From Gammaproteobacteria bacterium (GTDB lineage Bacteria > Pseudomonadota > Gammaproteobacteria > Arenicellales > JAANXG01): a stretch of DNA of 41,019 bases. The stretch is taken from the NCBI GenBank assembly GCA_024639325.1, contig JAHEIO010000019.1:4485-45503 (forward strand), read 5' to 3'. Under the pieces are notes generated by a model. It saw only the letters and a list, made by a program, of their open reading frames with translations, made no database searches and was not told the DNA's origin. Position 1 is the first letter of the stretch, and each line of letters begins with the position of its first letter. Shown here piece after piece: positions 15,105 to 23,075 of this stretch. Made by a program: the position numbers and the translations under genes.

Positions 15105-15556
15105 CAGAGAACCGAGAAGCTCTTCGTTTCTAATGGCTCGTTGTCTATGGCCAAATGCAGTTCCCACTTGCCGATGAACTCGTCCATCCCGGCGCTGGGA
15201 TTGATGAACGACACCAGCGCTGCCTCGGCGGGGCGATGAAGTTTCAGCCACACCCAGATGCGTTCACTGTCGTTGTTGGCCTGGAATTCATACTCGGTAA
15301 ACTCCCGGTCTTTCCCCTGCGGGTCGCGCCAAACCGCATCGAGTTTGTGCATTTCCCTGGATAAACCAGAGAGTTCGATGACGGCGTATATCTTATCGCT
15401 GCAACTGAACTCCGTGGCCGGCTGCTGCACCGGGATACCTTCCGACTCGCTGGCGGTCAGGTAGACGTTGTGGGGGGATGCGGAGAGTACGGTATTGCCG
15501 TACGAGTATGTTGCAACAAGGCATGCCGCCCAGATTAATTTAGATACATTAGCCAT
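15101..15556 (-). CDS. Exported protein of unknown function
   Basis: I do not recognise the family. From ATG 15556 the product has 151 residues with a probable Sec signal peptide (MANVSKLIWAACLVATYSYG, cut near TVLSA). A compact, mostly beta-looking domain follows, with aromatic-rich strands (DKIYAVIELSGL, RIWVWLKLHRP, GKWELHLAIDN) and three cysteines, two of them in the mature part (FSCSD and the terminal VLC). The lengths and strand spacing suggest an immunoglobulin-like or beta-sandwich fold, which is inference. GAGG eight bases before ATG 15556 favours this start over GTG 15562. The stop codon TAG is contributed by the repeat. It lies 18 bp downstream of a lipoprotein gene on the same strand, so the pair probably forms an operon. 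Confidence 0.72.
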   Translation of the reverse strand: MANVSKLIWAACLVATYSYGNTVLSASPHNVYLTASESEGIPVQQPATEFSCSDKIYAVIELSGLSREMHKLDAVWRDPQGKDREFTEYEFQANNDSERIWVWLKLHRPAEAALVSFINPSAGMDEFIGKWELHLAIDNEPLETKSFSVLC

Positions 15557-15574
15557 TATCACTACCTCAGGTTT

Positions 15575-16222
15575 TTATTCTTCGATTGGTGGCTCGAGCG
15601 GGCCTCCGTCTCCTATGATTACAGTGCAATCGAATGTCCCGATCTCCATCTGGGTATCGGTAACCAACGTAACGGGCTGATTAGTGATGAAGTCGCGACC
15701 TTGGTAAGTAATTTTGACGTTGTAGGTATTGGGCGACGCGGAGTCCCTGGAAATGTATTCGAGCTTGGTTTCGAGATCGACCAAGACAATTTCAACCGCC
15801 ACAGTGGTACTTGTGGATCCATTTGGCAGAGGTACCGGCACAGTCAACGCGCGCTGCCTGGGTGTCAGTGGGATAGGGATGCCCTGGTTGATCGGCGTGT
15901 AGACTAGGCGGTAGTTGTCGAAGGTGACGCCCCGGTTCTGAAGTGTTGTCAGTCCTGCGGTCGGATCCTGGAGGGTGATGTTGAGCGTGACGGTGTCGGT
16001 TTCAATTGGCTCAGGGTCTGGCAGGCCGGTCGTTTCATCTACGCATTGTCCCGTATTGGAAGACAGAAAGGTAGGGGACACCGATGCGAAAAGAATATAT
16101 TGAGTAGTGCCTGTATTGGTGCCCGGGCCGCCGGCGTTTGACGCGCTGGTTCCGCTGCCGCAGGCGCTCAGAAAGACGGCCGGAAATAACGCAAAAAACA
16201 GAGTTCGCACGTGTTTATTCAT
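15575..16222 (-). CDS. Putative lipoprotein of unknown function
   Basis: This is a 215-residue protein with a clear lipoprotein signal: basic start MNKHVR, a hydrophobic core, and the lipobox LSAC with the modified Cys at residue 21. A Gly/Ser/Thr-rich linker follows, then a region rich in Thr, Val and Pro with alternating hydrophobic residues, likely all-beta. Two further cysteines (GQCVDE and FDCTVI) could form a disulfide. No known domain is recognised. The acidic Pro-rich end (GPLEPPIEE) is unstructured-looking. The leader upstream of 16222 is AT-rich (16223-16330) and may hold the promoter. With the downstream exported protein it forms a two-gene unit, possibly an envelope-associated pair. 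Confidence 0.72.
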   Translation of the reverse strand: MNKHVRTLFFALFPAVFLSACGSGTSASNAGGPGTNTGTTQYILFASVSPTFLSSNTGQCVDETTGLPDPEPIETDTVTLNITLQDPTAGLTTLQNRGVTFDNYRLVYTPINQGIPIPLTPRQRALTVPVPLPNGSTSTTVAVEIVLVDLETKLEYISRDSASPNTYNVKITYQGRDFITNQPVTLVTDTQMEIGTFDCTVIIGDGGPLEPPIEE

Positions 16223-16346
16223 TTTATAAACTCTTTATTATCAACCAGATAAAAAGGATTCCCGATGTACCCTCTTCAATATTATAGATAATTTCCTGAA
16301 AAAGAAAATAAAATTCAGCGGGTTATTATTAATTTTCATCGATCGA

Positions 16347-16860
16347 TCAGCCGTCCCTACTTATTGTAGGTTGGATGCGGGCAATGTCCACCGCCGTATC
16401 CCGTGTCCTTAACGCTTCGATTGGATATCCAGCCAACAGCATAACTGGTGCCCGGCTCTGGTGTCGCCTCCAGCTGTTCCAGAACCAGTCCGTTGAGCTT
16501 TTTTGGGCCGTTTTGCGGCAGGGTCCAGAGTATCCGGCGATATAGGTCTCGAATGTTTGAATTCCCCGTATTCGTCTACCACCAGACCGAATGTCCCGGG
16601 TTCGTTCTGAAGATTCAGCAAGTATTAAGTGATCCTGGTTCCTTCCGGAACATAGTAAGGCTTGCGCATGATCATCTCCAAATTTTTCTTGTTGAATGTT
16701 CGGGTCCGGCGGAGATGCATAACTTTTCTCAAGTGTAATACTCCAACGATGTTGTCGAGGGAACCCCGGTACACCGGCAACCTGGTGTGCAGGCTGGTCG
16801 CCAACTGTTCCTATCGATATATCGTTCCATCAGATCGATCCGGGCATCGCGGACGGAATT
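16347..16860 (-). pseudogene. corB: corB (yfjD)-like CBS-domain protein remnant
   Basis: Minus-strand reading gives pieces of a CNNM/CorB-family protein in order but in changing frames: QLATSLHTRLPVYRGSLDNI and VGVLHLRKVM then YYVPEGT (16807-16625, the CBS pair). Next come GTFGLVVDEYGEF (to about 16560), a gap where the LVTLEDILEEIVGE block should be, then RDLYRRILWTLPQNGPKKLN and TPEPGTS, and finally AGYPIEALRTRDTAVDIARI, ending at 16347. The N-terminal DUF21 membrane domain is absent. At least three frameshifts or stops and one internal deletion separate the pieces. The site, directly after ypjD and opposite ffh, is where E. coli keeps its intact corB (yfjD), which strengthens the call. The protein, implicated in Mg/Co efflux, cannot be made. 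Confidence 0.82.
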
Positions 16861-16882
16861 CTGGACTGAGCATGCATCTCGT

Positions 16883-17692
16883 TCAGCTCAGTATGAATTC
16901 GACGACGTATTTCGTGCCGAAATACGCCAGAACCAGCACAACAAATCCACCAATGGTCCAATGCACCGCATGCCTGCCGCGCCAACCGAAAAAAAAATGT
17001 CCGATGAGCAGAATCCCAAAAATCAGCCATGCCAGAAAAGTCAGCACGGTGTGATGGTTGAATGTGAACGTCACGCCCACTAGGGAACGGGTATAAATCG
17101 CTCCGCTGATCAGCGTGAGCGTGAGCAGAACGAATCCGACGCCTGTCAACAGGAACAGAACGGTTTCCATGGTCTGGATCGGTGGTAGAGCCTTGAGAAC
17201 GCGCCCCGGTGCCCGGTGACGAAGCCTGCGCTCCTGTGTGCGCAACAGCACGGCCTGGATGACCGCCAGGGTGAGAAAGGCGTAGGCCGTCACGGACAGG
17301 GCGAGATGCAAAGTAAACTGTTTCGAAGGCGCTACGAGTGCCTGCGTATCGGCCGGCCACAACCAGGCGCCGAGAATGGAAATTGCCGCCGCCGGCAATA
17401 CCGCAACTCCCAGGTTCTCGATCGGACGCCAGAACGCAAGAATCGTGAAAATGGCCGCTACGGCGCAAGCGACGATGGAAAAGGCATTGGTCATGCCCAT
17501 GCTCCACTGGTCGTTGGGCGACATGGTGATGTATATAATCAGGGCATGGATCAGCACCGCCACGACGGATATCGGCAGAATCGATGTCTTGCCGGTCCAT
17601 CCGCCCTGCTTGGAAATCAGCTGCCTGAACAATATGACTCCCGCGGTGCTGTAGAGCAGGACGGCCGCGAGGTTTAGAATCACCATTGTCAT
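16883..17692 (-). CDS. ypjD: YpjD-type CcsA-like inner-membrane protein
   Basis: This is a polytopic membrane protein of 269 residues in the cytochrome c assembly (CcsA/CcmC-related) superfamily. About eight hydrophobic segments are visible. Typical features are HLALSVTAYAFLTLAVIQA in the centre, SGAIYT, FNHHTVLTFLAWLIFG with paired histidines, and GWRGRHAVHWTIGGF near the end. E. coli YpjD occupies the same place beside ffh. Its exact role is not settled; it is not one of the main Ccm components. The start ATG 17692 is only 35 bp from the divergent ffh start, so the two promoters must overlap or lie partly in coding sequence. The gene that normally follows it, corB, is decayed here. Confidence 0.9.
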   Translation of the reverse strand: MTMVILNLAAVLLYSTAGVILFRQLISKQGGWTGKTSILPISVVAVLIHALIIYITMSPNDQWSMGMTNAFSIVACAVAAIFTILAFWRPIENLGVAVLPAAAISILGAWLWPADTQALVAPSKQFTLHLALSVTAYAFLTLAVIQAVLLRTQERRLRHRAPGRVLKALPPIQTMETVLFLLTGVGFVLLTLTLISGAIYTRSLVGVTFTFNHHTVLTFLAWLIFGILLIGHFFFGWRGRHAVHWTIGGFVVLVLAYFGTKYVVEFILS

Positions 17693-17727
17693 AAGCGTTA
17701 ATCCTATCAGATTGTGGAGGTTGAAGA

Positions 17728-19083
17728 GTGTTCGAACAATTAAGTGAACGCCTGCAGCACACGGTGAAACGGGTCCGTGGTCGGGCGCGGATCACGGAGC
17801 AGAATGTCAAAGAGACGCTGCGGGAGGTCAGAATTGCACTGCTGGAGGCCGACGTGGCGCTTCCCGTGGTCAAGGATTTCATAAAACAGATTCAGCAGCG
17901 GGCCGTCGGCCAGGAAGTCATGGGCTCGCTGACGCCCGGACAGGTTGTCATCAAGATCGTAAATGAAGAACTGGTCTCGGTAATGGGTGGGACCAGCAGC
18001 GGAATTGATCTCAAGACCCGCCCGCCCGCGGTTGTCCTGGTGGCGGGACTGCAGGGCGCGGGAAAGACGACGACGGTAGTCAAGCTGGCTAACTGGCTCA
18101 AAATCAACAGTAAGAAGCGGGTGTTGGTGGCGAGCGCGGACGTCTATCGCCCTGCGGCAATTCAGCAGCTCGAAAAACTGGCGATGGATGCCGGCATCGA
18201 CGTGCTGACGCCGGGTGCGTCCGCTGCCCTCGATATCGCGCAGGCCGCGCTGACTCATGCCAGATCGTCGGGTTTCGATGTGCTGATACTCGATACGGCG
18301 GGGCGCCTTCACGTGGACGAGTCGATGATGCAGGAAATTCAGGACATATCCCGCGTTCTGGATCCGGTCGAAACCCTGTTTGTGGCTGACAGCATGACCG
18401 GACAGGATGCCGTAAATAGCGCGTCCGCGTTCAATGACGCCCTGAAGTTGACCGGCGTTATCCTGACCAAAACCGACGGTGACGCTCGAGGTGGTGCCGC
18501 ATTGTCGGTGCGCCACGTCACGGGCCAACCGATCAAGTTCCTGGGCACGGGTGAGCACCTCGAAGCGTTCGAAGTATTCCACCCTGACAGACTGGCGTCC
18601 CGCATACTGGGCATGGGTGACGTACTCAGCCTTGTGGAACAGGTCGAGCAGAAGGTAGACAAGGCCAAGGCCGAGAAAATCGCCAGGAAAATTTCCTCGG
18701 GTAAACGCTTTGATCTCGAAGATTTTCGAGAGCAGATCCGGCAAATGGAGCAGATGGGCGGGATCGGAAGCCTGATCGAAAAGCTGCCCGGAGCGGCCGG
18801 GCTGTCAGGCCAGTTGGCCGGCCAGGTAGACGATGATCAGTTCAAGCGGGTAGTTGCAATCATCAACTCGATGACGCCCCACGAGCGGCGAATGCCCGCC
18901 GTGATCAAGGCATCGCGAAAACGGAGGATTGCGACCGGGTCCGGTACGCAGGTACAGGAGGTGAACCGGCTGCTGAAGCAGTTTACCCAGATGCAGAAAA
19001 TGATGAAAAAAATGCGCAACAAGGGGGGAATGAACCGGCTGTTGGCTGGAATGAAAGGCAGGGCTCCGGGTATGCCCTTTTAG
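17728..19083 (+). CDS. ffh: Signal recognition particle protein Ffh
   Basis: Ffh is the GTPase that binds 4.5S RNA and signal sequences and delivers ribosomes to FtsY at the inner membrane. It has 451 residues. The N domain begins MFEQLSERLQ. The G domain has the P-loop GLQGAGKTTT (107-116), DTAGRLHVDESMM (G3) and TKTDGDARGG (G4). The M domain is Met-rich, with QMEQMGGIGSLIEKLPG and MQKMMKKMRNKGGMNRLL at the end, including the RNA-binding SGSGTxVQEVNxLLKQF block, here as GTGSGTQVQEVNRLLKQ. GTG 17728 has GGAGG seven bases upstream. It is followed by a 243-bp gap and the rpsP operon, as in other gammaproteobacteria. No 4.5S RNA gene is in the window. Confidence 0.97.
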   Translation: MFEQLSERLQHTVKRVRGRARITEQNVKETLREVRIALLEADVALPVVKDFIKQIQQRAVGQEVMGSLTPGQVVIKIVNEELVSVMGGTSSGIDLKTRPPAVVLVAGLQGAGKTTTVVKLANWLKINSKKRVLVASADVYRPAAIQQLEKLAMDAGIDVLTPGASAALDIAQAALTHARSSGFDVLILDTAGRLHVDESMMQEIQDISRVLDPVETLFVADSMTGQDAVNSASAFNDALKLTGVILTKTDGDARGGAALSVRHVTGQPIKFLGTGEHLEAFEVFHPDRLASRILGMGDVLSLVEQVEQKVDKAKAEKIARKISSGKRFDLEDFREQIRQMEQMGGIGSLIEKLPGAAGLSGQLAGQVDDDQFKRVVAIINSMTPHERRMPAVIKASRKRRIATGSGTQVQEVNRLLKQFTQMQKMMKKMRNKGGMNRLLAGMKGRAPGMPF

Positions 19084-19240
19084 CCCGAATCTACTGCAGG
19101 ATTTGTAAAAAGCAGTAAAAACAAAGAGTTATTAAATTTATCTCGATTCGAATTGATCCTCTTTTCAGGCTTGTCGCAACTACCCGGCGTTGTTAACGCA
19201 TAAGTGTATGAAATAATTTATAAAAACTGTGTTTCGGTGG

Positions 19241-19269
19241 TTTTCATTGTTCGGCAGTGAGGATAGAAT
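19241..19269 (+). promoter_or_regulatory. Candidate sigma-70 promoter of the rpsP operon
   Basis: TTTTCA (19241-19246, four of six -35 matches) and TAGAAT (19264-19269, five of six -10 matches) are 17 bp apart, in an AT-rich 243-bp gap after ffh. Transcription would begin near 19276, giving a leader of about 50 nt before the rpsP ATG at 19327. Confidence 0.5.
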
Positions 19270-19326
19270 CGCGCACCTTTGAATTTGGCGGTCCGATAAC
19301 GGGCCCTCAACAACGACAGGTTGATT

Positions 19327-19572
19327 ATGGTAAGAATTCGGTTGGCACGAGGCGGTGCCAAAAAAAGACCTTTTTATACGGTCGTGGTGGCGGACCAGCG
19401 GCGGGCACCACGAGGCCGCTTTATCGAACGTGTGGGATTTTACAATCCCAGGGCCGAGGGAATGGAGGAAAAACTTCGCCTCGATCGTGAGCGCATCGAT
19501 TACTGGGTCAGTCAGGGCGCGCAGCCGTCCAGTAGGGTGAGCCAACTACTTAAGACCAGCGAGGCCGGTTGA
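19327..19572 (+). CDS. rpsP: 30S ribosomal protein S16
   Basis: S16 is a primary small-subunit protein required for 30S assembly. The product has 81 residues and the full family pattern: [20 protein letters not shown], then [34 protein letters not shown] and the basic/polar end. ATG 19327 fits the conserved MVxIRL start better than the in-frame TTG at 19321. It is the first gene of rpsP-rimM-trmD-rplS. The rimM frame continues in the same register directly after the TGA (19570-19572), so only this stop codon separates the two proteins. Confidence 0.96.
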   Translation: MVRIRLARGGAKKRPFYTVVVADQRRAPRGRFIERVGFYNPRAEGMEEKLRLDRERIDYWVSQGAQPSSRVSQLLKTSEAG

Positions 19573-19596
19573 TTCATTTCCGAGGCTGGTGACAAC

Positions 19597-20088
19597 CTGG
19601 AATTCATCGAGCTTGGTGAGGTTGTCGGCGTTTGGGGAATAAAGGGCTGGATCAAGGTCCGGTCACATACCAGGCAGCGGGACGACATCCTGGATTACGA
19701 AACCTGGTTCCTTGGACGTGACCGGCAGGCGCGCAAGCTGCTGGCCGGGCGCAGGCAGGGTGCCGGAATCGTTGCCCACATCGATGGTATAGATGATCGG
19801 GATGCGGCCCATGGCTGTATCGGTTGTAAGATATACGTTCCGGCGTCGGAGATTCCGACACTGGAGGAAGGCGAATATTACTGGGCCCAATTGGAGGGGC
19901 TCGAGGTGGTCAACATGGATCGTGCCCCCCTGGGTATAGTGAACCATCTGTTCGAGACAGGCGCCAATGATGTGATGGTCATTGACGGGGAAGAGGGAGA
20001 AATGCTGGTGCCGTTTGTTCCCGGCGTCGTGCGCGAGGTGAATCTGGAGGAAGGTTACATAAAGCTGGATTGGCAACCCAACGACTAA
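19597..20088 (+). CDS. rimM: Ribosome maturation factor RimM, with non-standard start
   Basis: RimM binds S19 and assists maturation of the 30S head. The frame encodes an N-terminal RimM domain (FIELGEVVGVWGIKGWIKVR) and a C-terminal PRC-barrel (YYWAQLEGLEVVN, then MLVPFVPGVVREVNLEEG and IKLDWQ). No ATG, GTG or TTG occurs in frame between the rpsP stop (19572) and TTG 19891, which lies past the first domain, so the true start must be unusual. I favour CTG 19597, which has GAGG eleven bases upstream and gives 163 residues, near the family length. ATT 19576 and ATC 19606 are alternatives. A GTG at 19589 is one base out of frame, so a single-base error or deletion there is also possible. The PRC-barrel is followed by trmD after 27 bp. 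Confidence 0.88.
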   Translation: MEFIELGEVVGVWGIKGWIKVRSHTRQRDDILDYETWFLGRDRQARKLLAGRRQGAGIVAHIDGIDDRDAAHGCIGCKIYVPASEIPTLEEGEYYWAQLEGLEVVNMDRAPLGIVNHLFETGANDVMVIDGEEGEMLVPFVPGVVREVNLEEGYIKLDWQPND

Positions 20089-20115
20089 TCCCTGATCAGC
20101 GGCCCCGGGCAGCAC

Positions 20116-20889
20116 ATGCATTTCGATGTCATAACAATATTTCCCGAGATGATCAGGTCGGTGACCGAATTCGGCGTCACCGGTCGGGCGGTGGGCAAGA
20201 GTTTGCTGCAGGTTCAATGCTGGAACCCGAGAGATTACTCGGAAGGGGATTATCGGGCGGTGGATGACCGACCCTACGGTGGCGGCCCGGGAATGGTCAT
20301 GATGGCGAAACCACTGGCCGGGGCGATTAACGCGATCCGCGAGGATGCAGGATGCAAACCGCCGTTGATCTACTTGAGCCCACAGGGCAAGCTGTTGGAT
20401 CAGCGCATCGTCGAGGAGCTGTCCGGACACAGACGCTTGATTCTTCTGGCGGGCCGGTACGAGGGAATCGACGAGCGAATCGTAGATGAGTATGTGGACC
20501 GGGAATACTCGATAGGGAACTACGTAGTATCCGGCGGTGAGCTGGCCGCGATGGTGATTATCGACGCCGTGGCGCGACAATTGCCCGGAGTGCTTGGCAA
20601 CGATGAATCGGCCAGCCGCGAATCTTTCGTGGAAGGCCTGCTGGATTGCCCGCACTACTCGAGGCCGGAAGCATTCGAGGGTGCGAAAACGCCTGATGTG
20701 CTGTTGAGTGGAAACCACGAGGCTATCAGGCGCTGGCGCCTGAAGCAGTCCCTGGGACGCACATGGCTCAGGCGCCCGGAGCTGCTCAGCCGCGTCGAAA
20801 TGGATGCGGAGCGGTATGCGTTGCTGAATGATTTTATAGATGAACACGAACAGGAGCAGAAAAATGACGAACCTGATACAGGAACTTGA
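20116..20889 (+). CDS. trmD: tRNA (guanine-N1)-methyltransferase
   Basis: TrmD makes m1G37 in tRNAs reading CNN codons, preventing +1 frameshifts. It is an essential SPOUT-class enzyme with a trefoil knot. The product has 257 residues. The family pattern is clear: [41 protein letters not shown] and [20 protein letters not shown], which forms the AdoMet-binding knot with [20 protein letters not shown]. The catalytic Asp region lies in [11 protein letters not shown] and the C-terminal part in [22 protein letters not shown] 20116 lies 27 bp after rimM. Its end overlaps the rplS start by 26 bp. Confidence 0.97.
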   Translation: MHFDVITIFPEMIRSVTEFGVTGRAVGKSLLQVQCWNPRDYSEGDYRAVDDRPYGGGPGMVMMAKPLAGAINAIREDAGCKPPLIYLSPQGKLLDQRIVEELSGHRRLILLAGRYEGIDERIVDEYVDREYSIGNYVVSGGELAAMVIIDAVARQLPGVLGNDESASRESFVEGLLDCPHYSRPEAFEGAKTPDVLLSGNHEAIRRWRLKQSLGRTWLRRPELLSRVEMDAERYALLNDFIDEHEQEQKNDEPDTGT

Positions 20890-21208
20890 AGCCGAACAGG
20901 TCAAATCCGATATCCCGGATTTCAGCACGGGCGATACCGTAGAGGTGCAGGTCCGTGTAAAAGAGGGCGCGCGCGAGCGGTTGCAGGCGTTCGAAGGTGT
21001 GGTAATCGCTAAACGCAGCCGGGGTTTGAATTCCTCTTTTACGGTGCGCAAAATTTCTTACGGCGAGGGCGTAGAGAGAGTGTTCCAGACCCACAGCCCG
21101 CTGATAGCTGACATCAAGTTGAAGCGGCGTGGTGATGTTCGAAGAGCCAAGCTCTATTATCTGCGAGAGCGCACCGGTAAAGCAGCTCGCATCAAGGAGA
21201 AAGTCTAG
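20864..21208 (+). CDS. rplS: 50S ribosomal protein L19
   Basis: L19 sits at the 30S-50S interface. The product has 114 residues with family landmarks [68 protein letters not shown] and [20 protein letters not shown] 20864 has GGAG eight bases upstream. An in-frame ATG further upstream (20840) would add eight residues absent from the family. The 26-bp overlap with trmD implies coupled translation. It closes the rpsP-rimM-trmD-rplS operon. Confidence 0.97.
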   Translation: MTNLIQELEAEQVKSDIPDFSTGDTVEVQVRVKEGARERLQAFEGVVIAKRSRGLNSSFTVRKISYGEGVERVFQTHSPLIADIKLKRRGDVRRAKLYYLRERTGKAARIKEKV

Positions 21209-21252
21209 CCCGCATATTGCGCCAGTATCCCGAGCGATGACGCAGGACGGGT

Positions 21253-23046
21253 TTGGCTGAGCAGGTGCGCAGTGCAACATCGCGTCTTGGGCTGGGTTTG
21301 TTGTTCTTCGCCTGGTCGGTGTGCGCTGCGGCCGATAATGAAGACCTGTTCGCCCGAATCGAGAGGCTCAATAAAAGCGGGGCCACGCAGCTGGCCTTGC
21401 GTATCCTCGACAGCGAGCAGCCGCCCGTCGAGCAGATCGAAGACTGGTTGCGCGCCGAGCAGCTGCGTTTTGCAATTTACCGTAAACAGGAGGCCTGGGA
21501 TGCGCTTACCGGCCGACTGGATCGAATTCCTGCCGAACTGCCTCTCATTTACCAGCACCGTGTCGTCACCCATGCGGTGGAGTCGTTACTGCAATCGGGG
21601 GTCGGCACCGCCAGCCGAAAATATCTCAGGGATCTGATCTGGCGCGGCAGCGGTGATTCCCTTCAGGTGGCGCACTGGCGCCGGCTGGTGATACGCAGTT
21701 ACCTTGTCAATGATTTACTCGTCGATGCGCGCATCGCCATGGCGCGCTACCAGAAAGAATATGCGCCGACTGACCAGGACTGGTCCTATCTGTACGGATT
21801 GACATTGTTGAAATCCGGGGCATTCGAGCAAGCTGCCGCCCGACTCTCACTGGTTCAGACCGACGGGGCGCGGATCTTGATGTGGCTGGCGCGGCTGCGC
21901 GCCGGTATCGATGATCCCGGTGAGGTCATCAAGCAGGCCGAGGCGCTCTACGAGAAGGTAAACAAGAATGACGAGCAGCAGCCCAACGTATTGCAGCGCA
22001 TCTGGTCGCTGCAGGCCGAGGCGGCGGCCGCGGCCGGGAATATGGGGTTGCGGGTCAAGGCGCTGGAAAGATTGTTTTCACGACCACTGCGCGCGGATGT
22101 GGAATTCCCGCTAGAATTCATGCCGGCGCATCTCTGGCAGGCCTATGAAGAACTGGGCGCGGATGCCGGAAACCGGCAAAACCTCCTCGTTGGCGACACC
22201 GAGTCGTGGCTCAGGCATGCCGCGGAACTCAGGTCGGAACACGTGTACGATGCCCGTGCTATGTACGCCTTGCTGGCGCTGCGTTCCCGAAATATTGAGC
22301 AGATGGACAGGCTCCACGGAGATTTTTACGACCTCCTGCGTGGCGCCGATCTGGAGTTCGTCGGGATCAGTCTGTACAAAGATCCATCTCGATTCTCCAA
22401 AATTGATCAGATCCCCCCCTCGGTCAGGCACCGTATCGTCAACTACGCGGTGCAGAAGCGCGATCTCGGCCTCGCCGCCGCCATGGCCCGCGACCTGACC
22501 ACGACCTATGCCGGGCAGTCCCCGGATGAATGGAAGCTCGTGCGGGCGAGGCTGGCTATCTATGCGGGCGAGCTGTCCGCAGGCAAGGCCCTGCTCTATG
22601 AGTTGATCAGACCGCAGGCGAGTCTGCAGGAAGATAAGGCGGATCGCATCTTGCAGCTCGTGTTCGATCTTCAGAGTGTAGGACAACATGCACAGGCCCT
22701 CGAACTGTTTCAGTTGATACTGGAGCGCGTTCGATCTGAAAACCTGCAGCGGGAGATCCATTTCTGGATCGGTGAATCGCTGAAAGACTTGGGGGAGTAT
22801 GAACGCGCCGCCGAGTCCTTTATCCGCTCCGCTTTCTACGCTGGCGACGATCTGGATATGTGGGGGCAGACCGCACGCTATCATGCGGCCGAAGCCCTCG
22901 CTGAAGGCGGCATGCTCGAGGACGCCCAGGAAATGTACGACGATCTGCTCAAGGTCACCACCGATCCCGCACGGGCCATGTCCCTCGAAAGAAAAATTCA
23001 GGACCTGTGGTTGCGTAAACAGGGCCTGGAACGCGGTGATAACTGA
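21253..23046 (+). CDS. Exported TPR-type protein of unknown function
   Basis: This is a 597-residue protein with a likely signal peptide (SRLGLGLLFFAWSVCAAADN) and a mature part built almost entirely of paired helices. TPR-like repeats are clearest at the C-terminus, around residues 480-585: HAQALELFQLILERV, EIHFWIGESLKDLGEYERAA and HAAEALAEGGMLEDAQEMYD. Earlier helical pairs (about 25-450) are more divergent. The profile fits a periplasmic scaffold or assembly protein. The start is uncertain: TTG 21253, with AGGAC upstream, or GTG 21265, which begins directly at the signal peptide. It lies 44 bp after rplS and 29 bp before xerD on the same strand, so it is probably cotranscribed with them. 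I cannot name a specific partner. Confidence 0.82.
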   Translation: MAEQVRSATSRLGLGLLFFAWSVCAAADNEDLFARIERLNKSGATQLALRILDSEQPPVEQIEDWLRAEQLRFAIYRKQEAWDALTGRLDRIPAELPLIYQHRVVTHAVESLLQSGVGTASRKYLRDLIWRGSGDSLQVAHWRRLVIRSYLVNDLLVDARIAMARYQKEYAPTDQDWSYLYGLTLLKSGAFEQAAARLSLVQTDGARILMWLARLRAGIDDPGEVIKQAEALYEKVNKNDEQQPNVLQRIWSLQAEAAAAAGNMGLRVKALERLFSRPLRADVEFPLEFMPAHLWQAYEELGADAGNRQNLLVGDTESWLRHAAELRSEHVYDARAMYALLALRSRNIEQMDRLHGDFYDLLRGADLEFVGISLYKDPSRFSKIDQIPPSVRHRIVNYAVQKRDLGLAAAMARDLTTTYAGQSPDEWKLVRARLAIYAGELSAGKALLYELIRPQASLQEDKADRILQLVFDLQSVGQHAQALELFQLILERVRSENLQREIHFWIGESLKDLGEYERAAESFIRSAFYAGDDLDMWGQTARYHAAEALAEGGMLEDAQEMYDDLLKVTTDPARAMSLERKIQDLWLRKQGLERGDN

Positions 23047-23075
23047 GTCATAGGCGTGTTGAAAACGGGTACGGA

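Noticed and set aside
16830-17882. A 350-codon minus-strand frame over ypjD and the ffh start
   Set aside because: It is out of frame with the clear YpjD sequence and runs through the ffh N-terminus. It has no membrane profile or domain.
17740-18744. A 334-codon open frame antisense to ffh
   Set aside because: It lies wholly opposite a certain gene, has no recognisable domain, and its His/Arg/Gln-rich composition is typical of an antisense shadow in GC-rich DNA.
19589-19591. GTG as the rimM start
   Set aside because: It has a GAGG only three bases upstream and is one base out of frame with the RimM domain, so it can be used only if a base is missing from the sequence.
19663-21051. A 462-codon open frame antisense to rimM, trmD and rplS
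   Set aside because: The three plus-strand genes are unambiguous family members. The antisense product has no domain and a shadow-like composition.
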